Shown piece by piece: positions 17,116-26,877 of a stretch of DNA of 64,000 nucleotides. A program made the position numbers and the translations under genes. The notes under the pieces were generated by a model, which saw only the letters and a list, made by a program, of their open reading frames with translations, searched no databases and was not told where the DNA came from. This stretch comes from an uncultured Pontibacter sp. (GTDB lineage Bacteria; Bacteroidota; Bacteroidia; Cytophagales; Hymenobacteraceae): assembly GCA_947499125.1 (NCBI GenBank), contig CANMMP010000001.1, positions 868,001 through 932,000 of the forward strand, written 5' to 3'. Each line of letters starts with the position of its first letter. Within the stretch, counting starts at the first letter, position 1.

Positions 17116-19746
17116 TTATAACGAAGCTAAACTTTGCTCTATAGCATTAATCTTTGCTTCGGCATCAGCCATTTTCTTACGCTCGTTCGCGATAACCGAT
17201 TCTGGTGCACCACTTACAAAACGCTCGTTGCTCAGCTTTTTAGTTACGGACACCAGGAAGCCTTTGGTGTACTCCAGCTCCTTCTGCAGGCGCTCGCGTT
17301 CTGCTGCTACGTCAATGTTACCTTCCATTGGTATAAAGAACTCATCGCCGGCTTCAACGAAGCTTATCGCACCATCCACATTATCCTGCACAAAACTGAT
17401 CTCGTTAATGTTGGCCAGCTTACGGATAATGCTCAGGAAAGACTCGTAGCCATCCTGGTTCATTACTTTAATAGACAGGTCAAGTGCTTTTGTCTGCGCA
17501 ATGTTTTTCGAGTTACGGATGTTTCGGATTGCAGCAACAACCTTCAGCACGCTCTCCATGCGGGCATTCAATTTCTTATCAAACGTATCCTTTTTCGGCC
17601 AAGGAGCAACTATAAGGTATTCCTTTTGCTTGCGCTCTTTCAAGTCGTGCCAGATCTCTTCTGTGATGAACGGCATGAACGGATGAAGCACTTTCAATAC
17701 TTTCTCCAGGAAAGCGGTTGTGGCTTCTATCGTTTGCTTATCGATTGGCTGCTGGTAAGCCGGCTTGATCATCTCCAGGTAGCTCGAGCAGAAATCATCC
17801 CATACCAGTTTGTAAACCGTTAGCAACGCATCTGAGATACGGAACTTCTCGAAATGGTCTTCGATCTGAACAAAGGCTTCGTTAAAGCGCGACTCAAACC
17901 ACTTGATAGCTGTTTCGTTCGGGTTCGGCAGGCTTTCGTCTACTTCCCAACCTTTTATCAACCTGAAGGCATTCCAGATCTTATTGCTGAAGTTACGGCC
18001 CTGCTCTACCAGTTTCTCATCGAACAATAAGTCGTTACCAGCAGGTGAGCTGAACAACATACCGGCACGAACACCGTCGGCTCCGTACTGGTCGATCAGG
18101 TCCAGCGGATCTGGTGAGTTACCTAACGATTTTGACATTTTACGGCCCTGCGCATCACGAACTATACCAGTCAGGTACACATTCTTGAAAGGCATCTCGT
18201 TACGGAACTCGAAACCGGCCATGATCATACGAGCAACCCAGAAGAACAGGATCTCAGGAGCAGTTACAAGGTCGTTGGTCGGGTAATAGTAAAGTATATC
18301 CTTGTTATCTGGGTCTTTAAAGCCATCGAACACCGAAATAGGCCATAACCACGAAGAGAACCAGGTATCCAGTACATCTTCGTCTTGACGCAGATCAGTT
18401 AGTTGTAGCTCAGCGTTACCGCTTTGCTTGCGGCCAAGTTCCAGCGCTTTTTCAGCAGTAGTTGCTACTACAAAAGAGCCATCCGGCAGGTAATACGCTG
18501 GAATCTGCTGGCCCCACCATAGTTGGCGCGATACGCACCAGTCACGCACGTTCTCCATCCACGAACGGTACATGTTCTTGAACTTAGGCGGGTGCAGGCG
18601 GATCTGGTCTTCCATGACAGACTCTAGTGCCGGCTTCGCCATCTTATCCATTTTGCACCACCACTGCATCGATAAACGCGGCTCAATTGCAGCACCCGTA
18701 CGCTCCGATGTCTGTAGCACGCTCGGGTACTCTTCTATCTTCACTAACAGGTCAGCTTCCTGTAAGTCTTTTACAATGTTGCGGCGGGCAGCAAAACGAT
18801 CCTGGCCAATGTATAGTTGCGATTTCTCGTTCAGTGAGCCATCGTCGTTCAGGATATCTATAGTTGGCAGGTTGTGCTTCTGACCCAGTTCGTAGTCGTT
18901 CAGGTCGTGGGCAGGCGTTACTTTTAGCGCACCTGTACCAAACTCTATACTTACGTACTCATCAACTATAACCGGAATCTCTTTGCCCAGCAACGGAATG
19001 CGAACAGATTTACCGTGAAAATGCGTGTAGCGTTCATCGTTCGGGTTAACAGCTACAGCCACATCGGCCATAATCGTTTCAGGGCGCGATGTTGCAACCG
19101 TGATGTATGATTTTTCAGCGTTGTCAGATACCACTTCATATTTCAGGTGGTACATTTTCGCCATTGTTTCCTTTGGAATTACTTCTTCATCAGAAAGAGC
19201 AGTTTTGCCTTGCGGGTCCCAGTTAACCATGCGCACGCCGCGGTAAATCTGGCCTTTGCGGTACAAGTCCACGAATACTTCGATCACAGCCGCCGACAGG
19301 TCTTCTTCCATCGTGAAACGGGTGCGGTCCCAGTCACAAGATGCGCCTAGCTTCTTAAGCTGTTCCAGGATGATTCCGCCATACTTTTCTTTCCATTCCC
19401 AGGCATACTTTAAGAACTCTTCGCGGGTAATATCTTTTTTCTCGATACCGCGCTCTTTCAGCATAGCCACTACTTTCGCTTCGGTAGCAATAGAAGCATG
19501 GTCGGTGCCCGGTACCCAACAAGCCTCTTTGCCCTGCATACGCGCACGACGAATAAGTACATCCTGAATAGTATTGTTGAGCATGTGGCCCATGTGTAGT
19601 ACCCCCGTTACGTTTGGCGGCGGAATTACAATGGTATAAGGCTCTTTTTTCGGGTTAGGTGTAGAGCGGAAGAAGCCACGCTCCATCCAACTGCTGTACC
19701 ACTTCTCTTCTACTTCTTTGGGACTATATTTCTTTGCTATCGACAT
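17116..19746 (-). CDS. valS: Valyl-tRNA synthetase
   Basis: The 876-residue class I synthetase charges tRNA-Val and edits threonine. The HIGH-type motif is [16 protein letters not shown] (about 41-56), the KMSKS motif is [14 protein letters not shown] (about 535), and the CP1 editing domain lies between them. An anticodon-binding domain and the C-terminal coiled coil (about 810-876) complete the family layout. Full length. A TATTTTTG box lies 38 nt upstream. Confidence 0.97.
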   Translation of the reverse strand: MSIAKKYSPKEVEEKWYSSWMERGFFRSTPNPKKEPYTIVIPPPNVTGVLHMGHMLNNTIQDVLIRRARMQGKEACWVPGTDHASIATEAKVVAMLKERGIEKKDITREEFLKYAWEWKEKYGGIILEQLKKLGASCDWDRTRFTMEEDLSAAVIEVFVDLYRKGQIYRGVRMVNWDPQGKTALSDEEVIPKETMAKMYHLKYEVVSDNAEKSYITVATSRPETIMADVAVAVNPNDERYTHFHGKSVRIPLLGKEIPVIVDEYVSIEFGTGALKVTPAHDLNDYELGQKHNLPTIDILNDDGSLNEKSQLYIGQDRFAARRNIVKDLQEADLLVKIEEYPSVLQTSERTGAAIEPRLSMQWWCKMDKMAKPALESVMEDQIRLHPPKFKNMYRSWMENVRDWCVSRQLWWGQQIPAYYLPDGSFVVATTAEKALELGRKQSGNAELQLTDLRQDEDVLDTWFSSWLWPISVFDGFKDPDNKDILYYYPTNDLVTAPEILFFWVARMIMAGFEFRNEMPFKNVYLTGIVRDAQGRKMSKSLGNSPDPLDLIDQYGADGVRAGMLFSSPAGNDLLFDEKLVEQGRNFSNKIWNAFRLIKGWEVDESLPNPNETAIKWFESRFNEAFVQIEDHFEKFRISDALLTVYKLVWDDFCSSYLEMIKPAYQQPIDKQTIEATTAFLEKVLKVLHPFMPFITEEIWHDLKERKQKEYLIVAPWPKKDTFDKKLNARMESVLKVVAAIRNIRNSKNIAQTKALDLSIKVMNQDGYESFLSIIRKLANINEISFVQDNVDGAISFVEAGDEFFIPMEGNIDVAAERERLQKELEYTKGFLVSVTKKLSNERFVSGAPESVIANERKKMADAEAKINAIEQSLASL

Positions 19747-19783
19747 CTTGAACTAAATTTTGGCTGCTTAAAGCGCTAAAAGG

Positions 19784-19791
19784 CAAAAATA
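19784..19791 (-). promoter_or_regulatory. -7 box TATTTTTG before valS
   Basis: Minus-strand match to TAnnTTTG, giving a predicted leader of about 30 nt to the valS ATG at 19746. Confidence 0.5.
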
Positions 19792-19845
19792 GGGAATTTT
19801 TGCTGATTGTTGGTTGTCTAAATCTTTAAATAGGGGTCCTACCTC

Positions 19846-20203
19846 AAGGATTAACAGGATTTAAGGATGGACAGGATTAGAAATAAAATTTTGATGGCGC
19901 GAGTCTCCTGACTCGTGACTTATTATGGTGTTGAGTCTCCTGACTCAACTGGCCCGGCAGGGACAGGCTTCCCAATGGCTTTGGCTATTGTTTAATAGTT
20001 CCTGTGGTCCAACCACCCCTACCCCTCCTTATCCAAGGAGGGGAGTTTTCTGCTCCAGTTATAGTTCGGCTATAGTTTTATAGTTGCTGCCCGAACACCC
20101 CTATAGTCCCCTTAAGGGGACAATTAGACTTTTGTTATAGCTATTTCTATTGTACTTTAGACAAGGCAACATCCTGCAAATCCTGATTCAGACAAATTCA
20201 GAC
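19846..20203. repeat. Composite intergenic repeat region
   Basis: Spacer between valS and the pentapeptide gene. The left edge (19846-19880) has alternating AGGATT/AGGATG words and the right edge (20165-20203) has the same kind of words inverted (CATCCTGCAAATCCTG). Inside lie two AGGA/TCCT-loop hairpins (19900-19948), a G/C-rich hairpin with its arm (20005-20045) and a GTCCCC-TTAA-GGGGAC hairpin (20094-20122). The right edge runs a few codons into the pentapeptide gene end. Confidence 0.7.
19900..19948. repeat. Hairpin array, GAGTC type, copy 1
   Basis: CGAGTC-TCCT-GACTCG (19900-19915) and TTGAGTC-TCCT-GACTCAA (19931-19948). A close inverted copy is at 32083-32131; similarity extends over about 19893-19965 and 32069-32138. 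Confidence 0.8.
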
Positions 20204-20770
20204 TATTTGCAGGTTATACTTGGTAAGCAGGCCTTGCAAACCGTATTGTGAAAACTTTGCTTTTTTGATGGTGTTAATCTCCGGGTCTATGTCAAAATTA
20301 TAAGCGGATGATAGATCTGCACTGGTTAGATTAGTATAGTTGAAAACAGCGCGTTCCAGGTCAGTATCTTCAAATAAGGAGCTGGTAAGGTTAGTGTTTG
20401 AGAAATCTACACCTTTCAGAGACGACCTGATAAACTTTGTTTTGGCCATCTTCTTTTTAGCGAAAGAAGCATAATCCAGCAGGCAATTCTCGAAAAATAC
20501 CGTGAACAGGAAATCTTCGCACTCACTGAAATTTATACCTGTAAGCTTACACTCTTTAAACTCCACGTTGTTTATAGTTGCGTGCCCCAGTTTAACCATA
20601 GCCAGGTTGCAACCTATAAAAGTGCAGTCGGTGAAGCGCGTGCTGGCAAAATTGCTTTCTGAGAAATCGCAGTTCTTAAAAGTACAGTTCTCGAATTCGC
20701 GGTTCTTTACTTCCTTGTTCGGGTAAACAACTTTATCGAAAGTTTTATCGGTGTGTATCTGGCCTTCCAT
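20198..20770 (-). CDS. Pentapeptide-repeat protein
   Basis: A 190-residue protein with tandem A(D/N)LXX-type pentapeptides over most of its length (FENCTFKNCDFSESNFASTRF and LTSSLFEDTDLERAVF), predicted to form a right-handed four-sided beta-helix. A break near residues 85-105 separates two blocks. Some such proteins mimic DNA and protect gyrase (Qnr), but most have no known role, and nothing here supports a Qnr assignment. The C-terminal codons abut an intergenic repeat edge. Confidence 0.9.
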   Translation of the reverse strand: MEGQIHTDKTFDKVVYPNKEVKNREFENCTFKNCDFSESNFASTRFTDCTFIGCNLAMVKLGHATINNVEFKECKLTGINFSECEDFLFTVFFENCLLDYASFAKKKMAKTKFIRSSLKGVDFSNTNLTSSLFEDTDLERAVFNYTNLTSADLSSAYNFDIDPEINTIKKAKFSQYGLQGLLTKYNLQIV

Positions 20771-20938
20771 AGGAGCAATTTAGTGTTTTTGTTGCTTTTA
20801 GATTACGCCCTTGCTGCGTGTTTTCACCAGCAAGCATATGCGGCCGGATAATTTGATTGTTGGTGATAATACCATCAATGGCTCGTTTCTACTTAATAAA
20901 CTATAAGCAGTCCATAGTTATCAGGTATCTGAACATAA

Positions 20939-20967
20939 AAAAACCTGCCCACTCCGGACAGGTTTTT
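20939..20967 (-). terminator. Terminator of the ferredoxin gene
   Basis: AAAAACCTG-11 nt-CAGGTTTTT, downstream of the minus-strand ferredoxin gene, with TATAGTTATAGTTTA words beside it. Confidence 0.7.
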
Positions 20968-20988
20968 CTGTATAGTTATAGTTTATAC

Positions 20989-21378
<390 letters not shown>

Positions 21379-21392
21379 TTATTTCTAAGCCG

Positions 21393-21400
21393 CAAAATTA
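21393..21400 (-). promoter_or_regulatory. -7 box TAATTTTG before the ferredoxin gene
   Basis: Minus-strand match to TAnnTTTG; predicted leader about 45 nt including the Shine-Dalgarno site. Confidence 0.45.
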
Positions 21401-21450
21401 GGAACATTAAACATCCCTATCAAATAAATTTTACAGCCATATTACACGCC

Positions 21451-22461
21451 ATGACATTAGAGAACAGGATAGAAGCTTTTGTGGAACTGGGCAGGAAAAT
21501 AAAAAACCTGACTCCCGAAGACCACCAGGAATGGGCGCGCATGGCGCAGTCGCGTAACCCGTGGTTTGATGAAGAAAACGTATCCAGTGCTCTACATGGC
21601 ATAACGCAGATGCTGGAGGAACAATACCTCCGTGAATGGCTTTACCCGTATCACCTGAAACAGGTTACAACTAAAAAGGTTGGAGTGGTAATGGCCGGCA
21701 ATATTCCGATGGTTGGTTTCCACGATTTTTTGTCAGTGCTGATGAGCGGACATTACCTGTTAGCCAAGCTAAGTTCGGATGACCAACCTCTGATGCGCCG
21801 CCTCGCTGATATGCTGGTAGGTATAGAACCTGCCTTTGCTAACCAGTTCGAGTTTGTGGAGATGCTGAAAGAAGCAGATGCCATTATTGCTACCGGTTCC
21901 GACAACACAGCCCGCTACTTTGAGTATTATTTTGCAAGCCGGCCGCACATTATCCGCAAGAACCGTACAAGTATAGGCGTATTAACCGGCCACGAAGAAG
22001 CCGACGACCTGAAAGCTTTAGGCGAAGATTTTTTCCGTTACTATGGCTTAGGCTGCCGTAACGTGTCTAAGGTGTTTGTGCCGGAGGGGTATAAATTCGA
22101 TAAGTTCTTCGAGGCAAATGAGTTTAGAACCAAAGTACTGGACCACCATAAATATCAGAATAACTACGACTACAACAAATCTATACTGCTGGTAAACCGC
22201 GAACATCACTTTGATAACGGGTTTATGCTGGTGCAGAAAAGTGAGAACCTAGTCTCTCCAATTTCGGTGTTGTTTTACGAAACTTTTAGTTCGTTGACAG
22301 ACCTGCGCGAGAAATTGGGTGCGATAAAAGAAAAGACCCAGGTTATAGTTTCGGCGCACGGCTGGTTGGAAGGAAGTATACCTTTCGGCGAAGCCCAATG
22401 CCCGATGGTCTGGGATTATGCCGATGGTGTAGATACCATGGAATTTTTGCAGAAGCTGTAG
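21451..22461 (+). CDS. Acyl-CoA reductase (LuxC-like)
   Basis: The product (336 residues from MTLENRIEAFVELGRK) belongs to the LuxC acyl-CoA reductase family, which reduces acyl-CoA or acyl-enzyme to aldehyde with NADPH. The segment KVGVVMAGNIPMVGFHDFLSVL is characteristic of the Bacteroidota branch, and a catalytic Cys is likely in RYYGLGCRNVSKVFVP. The start at 21451 gives the family N-terminus; the frame to 21370 adds a poor extension. A divergent ferredoxin and a coupled deacetylase flank it. Confidence 0.85.
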   Translation: MTLENRIEAFVELGRKIKNLTPEDHQEWARMAQSRNPWFDEENVSSALHGITQMLEEQYLREWLYPYHLKQVTTKKVGVVMAGNIPMVGFHDFLSVLMSGHYLLAKLSSDDQPLMRRLADMLVGIEPAFANQFEFVEMLKEADAIIATGSDNTARYFEYYFASRPHIIRKNRTSIGVLTGHEEADDLKALGEDFFRYYGLGCRNVSKVFVPEGYKFDKFFEANEFRTKVLDHHKYQNNYDYNKSILLVNREHHFDNGFMLVQKSENLVSPISVLFYETFSSLTDLREKLGAIKEKTQVIVSAHGWLEGSIPFGEAQCPMVWDYADGVDTMEFLQKL

Positions 22462-22464
22462 TTA

Positions 22465-23256
22465 GTGAAAGTTAAACACATACTTTTAGGCCTCTTAACC
22501 ATTGTTATATTGGCAGTTGCTGCTTGGGCTATCTATACGAGCTTTTTCAAAACAAATTATAAGTTTACCAAACCTGCACAGGCCGCCTTTGTAATTAGTT
22601 TTGATGACCAGTATGTAGCAGATTGGTACGCCCAACGTGAACTATTTAGTAGATATAATGTGCGGGCCACGTTTTTTATTACCAACACTGACTCGCTTAC
22701 AAGTACCGAAGTAGGCATGTTGAAAACGCTGGCTAACGATGGGCACGAGATTGCCAGCCACGGAGCCAAGCATGTAAACGCAACCAACTATGTTGAAGAG
22801 AACGGACTGGATGCATACATCCAGCACGAAGTTGTTTCATCAATAAACACGTTGCAGGAACTAGGTTTTGCACCTGTAACTTTTGCATACCCTTATGGTG
22901 CAAACAGCAGAACTATAGATCAGGAACTGCTTAAATACTTTTACCTGCTGAGAGGTGACTCCTGGAAAGTACAAGGGAAAGACATTAACGAACTGGATAA
23001 GATATTCTATAGCTACGATGGCAAACGCGTTTTAAATGGCTTGGGCATAGATTATGGCAGCGGAGTAACTATCCAAGACATAGAAAAAGCATTTAGCAGG
23101 GCTTCAAAACAAAAAGAAGCTGTTATACTATATGCCCATGCTATAAATAATAATGCTGACACCTACTCAATATCACCAGCCATGCTAGAAGCAATATTTA
23201 AGGCTGCACAAAAGCATAAACTTGTATCTCAAAATTTTAAGACAATTGTGTTATAG
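22465..23256 (+). CDS. Membrane-anchored polysaccharide deacetylase (NodB family)
   Basis: A 263-residue protein with an N-terminal signal anchor (about 5-27) and a NodB domain: SFDDQYVADW carries the catalytic Asp pair and HEIASHGAKH the HxxxH-type zinc site; AYPYGANSR is a further family motif. It probably removes acetyl from an envelope polysaccharide in the periplasm. The start is GTG at 22465, 3 nt after the acyl-CoA reductase stop, so translation is likely coupled. Confidence 0.87.
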   Translation: MKVKHILLGLLTIVILAVAAWAIYTSFFKTNYKFTKPAQAAFVISFDDQYVADWYAQRELFSRYNVRATFFITNTDSLTSTEVGMLKTLANDGHEIASHGAKHVNATNYVEENGLDAYIQHEVVSSINTLQELGFAPVTFAYPYGANSRTIDQELLKYFYLLRGDSWKVQGKDINELDKIFYSYDGKRVLNGLGIDYGSGVTIQDIEKAFSRASKQKEAVILYAHAINNNADTYSISPAMLEAIFKAAQKHKLVSQNFKTIVL

Positions 23257-23371
23257 TATCATTTTTTCTGTCGAAGCTATAGTTAGTTCTACCAGCAACT
23301 TTATAGTTTGCAACTAAACCAAACATCTGTATCTTGCTATATAAACAATCTTTAACCAAGAGACTTTCTAT

Positions 23372-23521
23372 ATGAAATCAGATAAGTTAGTGAAGTGGTT
23401 TTTTATAGCCATTGTGTTTTGTATTGCTGCAGTTACTTCCAGCTTAATCTTTACTCCGGCTGATGTTAAAAAGGAAGCCTCTGAAAAAGCTGAAAAGCAA
23501 ACCGAGAAAATGCGACTTTAA
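23372..23521 (+). CDS. Small single-pass membrane protein (49 residues)
   Basis: A short ORF, MKSDKLVKWFFIAIVFCIAAV at its start, with one membrane helix (about 9-28) and a charged Lys/Glu-rich tail (KKEASEKAEKQTEKMRL) on the far side. An ATG start, the plausible N-in or signal-anchor topology and a strong terminator 15 nt after the stop support a real gene. It resembles small anchors or unprocessed exported peptides; function unknown. Confidence 0.55.
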   Translation: MKSDKLVKWFFIAIVFCIAAVTSSLIFTPADVKKEASEKAEKQTEKMRL

Positions 23522-23535
23522 TACCCACTATAACC

Positions 23536-23574
23536 AAAAAGCCCTCTTCCGTAGCTACAGAAGAGGGCCTTTTT
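23536..23574. terminator. Terminator between small membrane ORF and nucleoside phosphorylase
   Basis: AAAAAGCCCTCTTC-10 nt-GAAGAGGGCCTTTTT with one bulged base, T-rich on both strands, between convergent genes. Confidence 0.88.
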
Positions 23575-23586
23575 CATTAGATAAAG

Positions 23587-24444
23587 TTAAATCCTATCCA
23601 GTGTTTTCCTGATCAGGCTATCTACAATTTCTTCGGAATTAGTTGCGAATTCGTGGGTAATACGGTTGGCAACTATAGCATTCAGCGACAGCATTTCGTG
23701 ACCCAACATACGCCCCATGGCATAATAACCGGCGGTTTCCATTTCAAAGTTGGTCATCTTAAAATCGCATACATTAAAGTCCTGGTAAACCTGTAGCAGA
23801 TTCTGGTTGCGCAAACCTGCGCGCAGCACACGGCCCTGCGGCGCATAAAAGCCAGGACAGGTAAGTGTATTACCAGGTATCATATCAAAAGCGATCTTAT
23901 CGATCAACTCTTTTGAACCAGGTACGCAATACGGTGTAAAGCCAACTCCTAATTGCTCTTTTAAAGCGCGGGTTATACTTTGTTCATTCTCGTTCTGCTC
24001 CAGCGGGTAAAACTCCATCAACGAGTCAAGGCCGACACCATAATGCGAGGCTACATGGCTGCCCAGCGGAATAGAGTCCTGCAACGACCCAGAGGTACCC
24101 ACACGCACAATTTTCAGCTTTATCTTTTCTTCGTTCGGCTCGCGGCTCTGGAAATCAATGTTTACAAGCGCATCCAACTCATTCATCAGGATGTCGATAT
24201 TATCGGTGCCCATGCCTGTAGACATAACCGTAAGGCGTTTACCTTTATAGTAGCCGGTGTGCGTAATAAATTCGCGTTTTGTAATTTCTACTTCTATCTC
24301 ATCAAAATACTTGCTCACCATGGCCACGCGGTCGGGGTCGCCAACGGTAATAATAGTGTCGGAAATGTGCTCCGGTAGAAGGTTAAGGTGATAAACGGTT
24401 CCGTTCTTATTTATGATGAGTTCTGATTCCGGTATTGCTGCCAT
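23587..24444 (-). CDS. Nucleoside phosphorylase (uridine phosphorylase-like)
   Basis: A 285-residue member of the PNP/UDP family, which splits nucleosides with phosphate to base and ribose-1-phosphate. Visible motifs are VGDPDRVAMV (phosphate site), TGMGTDNIDIL, RVGTSGSLQ and FEMETAGYYAMGRMLGH (ribose contacts, about 239-255). It is most like uridine phosphorylase but longer, with an N-terminal extension typical of Bacteroidota proteins. Base preference cannot be set from sequence. Confidence 0.88.
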   Translation of the reverse strand: MAAIPESELIINKNGTVYHLNLLPEHISDTIITVGDPDRVAMVSKYFDEIEVEITKREFITHTGYYKGKRLTVMSTGMGTDNIDILMNELDALVNIDFQSREPNEEKIKLKIVRVGTSGSLQDSIPLGSHVASHYGVGLDSLMEFYPLEQNENEQSITRALKEQLGVGFTPYCVPGSKELIDKIAFDMIPGNTLTCPGFYAPQGRVLRAGLRNQNLLQVYQDFNVCDFKMTNFEMETAGYYAMGRMLGHEMLSLNAIVANRITHEFATNSEEIVDSLIRKTLDRI

Positions 24445-24539
24445 AATTGCTGTCTTTATATTGGAGCATCTGAAAATGCTATCCTAATGTATACTTTATA
24501 GTTGCTTTATAGTTGGTGTATGGTAAAAAGCAGATATGG

Positions 24540-24547
24540 CAAAAGTA
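24540..24547 (-). promoter_or_regulatory. -7 box TACTTTTG upstream of the nucleoside phosphorylase
   Basis: Minus-strand TAnnTTTG match, with a predicted leader of about 90 nt that contains TATAGTT words. Confidence 0.4.
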
Positions 24548-24628
24548 GGAAGCTTATCGTACAAAAGCACTGACAGATGTCATTTCTTATTAATTTGACT
24601 CTGCGATCTTCAACTATAAGCTATCAAC

Positions 24629-25468
24629 ATGCCCTCAAACCCTAAACTACAGGCCTATATTAACGGAAAAATCCAGCCTTACGAAGATGCCTTTCTGCAC
24701 ATTAGCGACCTGGCCATTCAGCGGGGTTATGGTGTATTTGATTTCTTTAAAGTGCAGGATGGCAAACCTGTTTTTATGCAGGATTATCTCGACCGGTTTT
24801 ATGAGTCGGCCAGGTTGATGGAGCTAACGATACCGCTTTCTGAAACAGAACTTACCGGCATTATTCACCAGCTCATTGAAGGAAACAACCTGCCACTTTC
24901 AGGTATAAAAATGATTTTAACAGGCGGATATTCTACCAACGGCTACGACCCTGTCGAACCGAACCTGATCATACAACATCAGCCGCTTCAATTGCCTACA
25001 CAGGAGATGGTCGAGTATGGCATAAAGGTAATTACCCATAAGCACGTGCGTGAACTACCAAGGGTTAAAACTATAAACTACGCTATGGGTATCAGTTTGA
25101 TAAAGGAGATAAAAGAAGCCGGTGCCAGTGATGTGCTGTACCAGAAAAATGGTGTAGTTTCGGAGTTTCCGAGATGCAATTTCTTTATCGTGACGCAGGA
25201 TAATACAATAGTTACTCCAGCCAAAGATGTGCTTCTGGGAGTAACAAGAAAAAACGTGTTGGGGCTTGCCACTCTGAACTATAAAACGGAAGAACGAACT
25301 ATAACTATAGAAGAAATTGCGCAGGCCAAAGAAGCTTTTTTGACCAGCACCACCAAACGTATTCTGCCAATCGTTCAGGTGGATGATAAGGTAATCGGGA
25401 ATGGAAAGCCGGGCACAGTAACACTCGGGTTATTGCAGGATCTTATTGTGCTGGAGCAGCAACTTTAG
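24629..25468 (+). CDS. Class IV aminotransferase (IlvE/D-amino-acid type)
   Basis: A 279-residue fold-type IV PLP enzyme. The Schiff-base lysine is in PRVKTINYAMGISL (about 150), and NGVVSEFPRCNFFIV is the typical cofactor/substrate segment. The N-terminus (AYINGKIQPYEDAFLHISDLAIQRGYGVFDFF) is family-standard. Members include branched-chain aminotransferase, D-alanine aminotransferase and aminodeoxychorismate lyase, and the short length leaves all three open. Confidence 0.88.
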   Translation: MPSNPKLQAYINGKIQPYEDAFLHISDLAIQRGYGVFDFFKVQDGKPVFMQDYLDRFYESARLMELTIPLSETELTGIIHQLIEGNNLPLSGIKMILTGGYSTNGYDPVEPNLIIQHQPLQLPTQEMVEYGIKVITHKHVRELPRVKTINYAMGISLIKEIKEAGASDVLYQKNGVVSEFPRCNFFIVTQDNTIVTPAKDVLLGVTRKNVLGLATLNYKTEERTITIEEIAQAKEAFLTSTTKRILPIVQVDDKVIGNGKPGTVTLGLLQDLIVLEQQL

Positions 25469-25486
25469 TTATTAAAATGATAGCTC

Positions 25487-25597
25487 ATTCGGACATCCTC
25501 GTCCGAATATTTCCTGTAAAGGGACATCCGTGTCCCCATAAACCTGCAACGGGGATATGGACATCCCCAACAGATAACTTCCGGACAAGGATGTCCG
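25487..25597. repeat. Hairpin array, GGACA type, copy 1
   Basis: Four successive hairpins: ATTCGGAC-6 nt-GTCCGAAT (25487-25508), GGGACA-TCCG-TGTCCC (25521-25536), GGGGAT-6 nt-ATCCCC (25551-25568) and CGGACA-AGGA-TGTCCG (25582-25597). Related array at 42304-42457. Confidence 0.8.
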
Positions 25598-25650
25598 ATA
25601 GAGCAGCGCCATACACGAACTATAACTCAATACTCAAACCCATATAAAAT

Positions 25651-25686
25651 AAGAAAAGCGTGCCCGGTTATGAGCACGCTTTTCTT
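25651..25686. terminator. Terminator of trhO
   Basis: AAGAAAAGCGTGC-10 nt-GCACGCTTTTCTT, a perfect 13-bp stem downstream of the minus-strand trhO. Confidence 0.9.
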
Positions 25687-25701
25687 TGCTTTAGAGAATA
25701 C

Positions 25702-26670
25702 TTATACTTGTACGTCGTTTTTCTTCTTGCGGTTAAAACCCTTTAGCGGATTGTAGCCGTTCATCTCTTTCTGGTAGTAGCCAGTGCCGTCGTATGGGCG
25801 TTTTTCCGGGTGACCTTTACACTCTGTAGAGCAGGCTCCTTCCAGTTCCCAGCCGCACTTTTCGCAGATGGCCACATGCAGGTTACAAACCGGGTTGGCG
25901 CAGTTTACCATGCGATCGTCTTCGGCGCCACACACAAAGCAGGTCGAGATTACTTTCGGGTTTACCGAGTTAACATCCACTGCCACGCGGTTATCGAACA
26001 CATAGCACTTGCCTTCGAAGTCTTCGCCACCGGCCTCTTTGCCATATTTTATGATACCGCCATGTAGCTGGTATACATCATCAAAACCCTGCTCCAATAA
26101 AAACGCACTGGCTTTTTCGCATTTGATACCACCGGTGCAGTAGGTCAGTATTTTCTTGTCTTTATACTTCTCCTTCAGCTCTGCCACCTTCTCCGGAAAC
26201 TCACGGAAGTTCTCGATATCCAGCGTTACAGCATTCTTGAAGCGGCCAACATTGTACTCGTAATCAGAGCGAACATCAAGCACCACCACATCGTCACGAT
26301 CTTTCATATCCCTGAACTCTTTCGGCTCCAGGTGCTTTCCAGTGCGTGCATTCGGGTCGATGTGCAACAGGCCGGAGTGTACGATCTCAGATTTAGTGCG
26401 CACATGCATCTTAGTGAAAGCATGCGCATCCGACTCATCTACTTTAAAGTCGATCTTGGCGAAGCGTGGGTCAGCATGCATCAGCTCCATGTATTTTTCG
26501 CAGTCCTCTTTCAGACCAGAAACAGTTCCATTCAGGCCTTCATTTGAAACGATGATACGGCCGAGCAGATTCAGCTCAAGGCACATCAGGTGGTGTTCTT
26601 CACGGAATTCTTCCGGATCTGCTATCGGGGTGTAGCAGTAGTACAGTAAGATGCTGTATGGTTTGTTCAT
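25702..26670 (-). CDS. trhO: tRNA uridine-34 hydroxylase (rhodanese-like, YceA/TrhO)
   Basis: The 322-residue protein hydroxylates U34 of tRNA in an oxygen-dependent step towards 5-(carboxy)methoxyuridine. The N-terminal acylphosphatase-like domain is followed by a rhodanese domain with the active Cys in YCTGGIKCEKA (about 181), then a Cys-rich C-terminal part (CFVCGAEDDRMVNCANPVC, CEKCGWELEGAC) that probably binds zinc. Standard length for the family. Confidence 0.93.
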   Translation of the reverse strand: MNKPYSILLYYCYTPIADPEEFREEHHLMCLELNLLGRIIVSNEGLNGTVSGLKEDCEKYMELMHADPRFAKIDFKVDESDAHAFTKMHVRTKSEIVHSGLLHIDPNARTGKHLEPKEFRDMKDRDDVVVLDVRSDYEYNVGRFKNAVTLDIENFREFPEKVAELKEKYKDKKILTYCTGGIKCEKASAFLLEQGFDDVYQLHGGIIKYGKEAGGEDFEGKCYVFDNRVAVDVNSVNPKVISTCFVCGAEDDRMVNCANPVCNLHVAICEKCGWELEGACSTECKGHPEKRPYDGTGYYQKEMNGYNPLKGFNRKKKNDVQV

Positions 26671-26877
26671 AACGGCTTAGTTTCAGCTAAGTGTTTTTAA
26701 TTTAAATTGTTTAATTGTTGATGGTTAAATTGTTTAAATACTGCACTGTTAATCATTTTTAACAATTTAACAGTTTAGCAATTTAACCTTTCATGCTACA
26801 AAGCTATAGTTTACTTTAAAGCGCTGAAATGACTTTTATCAGTTCAGGTAAATAACAGCAACTATAACTATAAAAGT
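26671..26877. repeat. AT-rich inverted repeat spacer
   Basis: Contains GGTTAAATTG (26723-26732) and its exact complement CAATTTAACC (26779-26788), with further ATTGTTTAA/AACAATTTAA words between. Related in word use to the 50908-51050 spacer. No gene. Confidence 0.6.

Noticed and set aside
20198..20770. Qnr-like gyrase-protecting function of the pentapeptide protein
   Set aside because: Pentapeptide repeats alone do not show this, and no Qnr loop pattern is visible.
25487..25597. Possible CRISPR array
   Set aside because: Units differ in length and stem, there is no constant direct repeat and no cas gene; they are hairpins, not repeat-spacer units.
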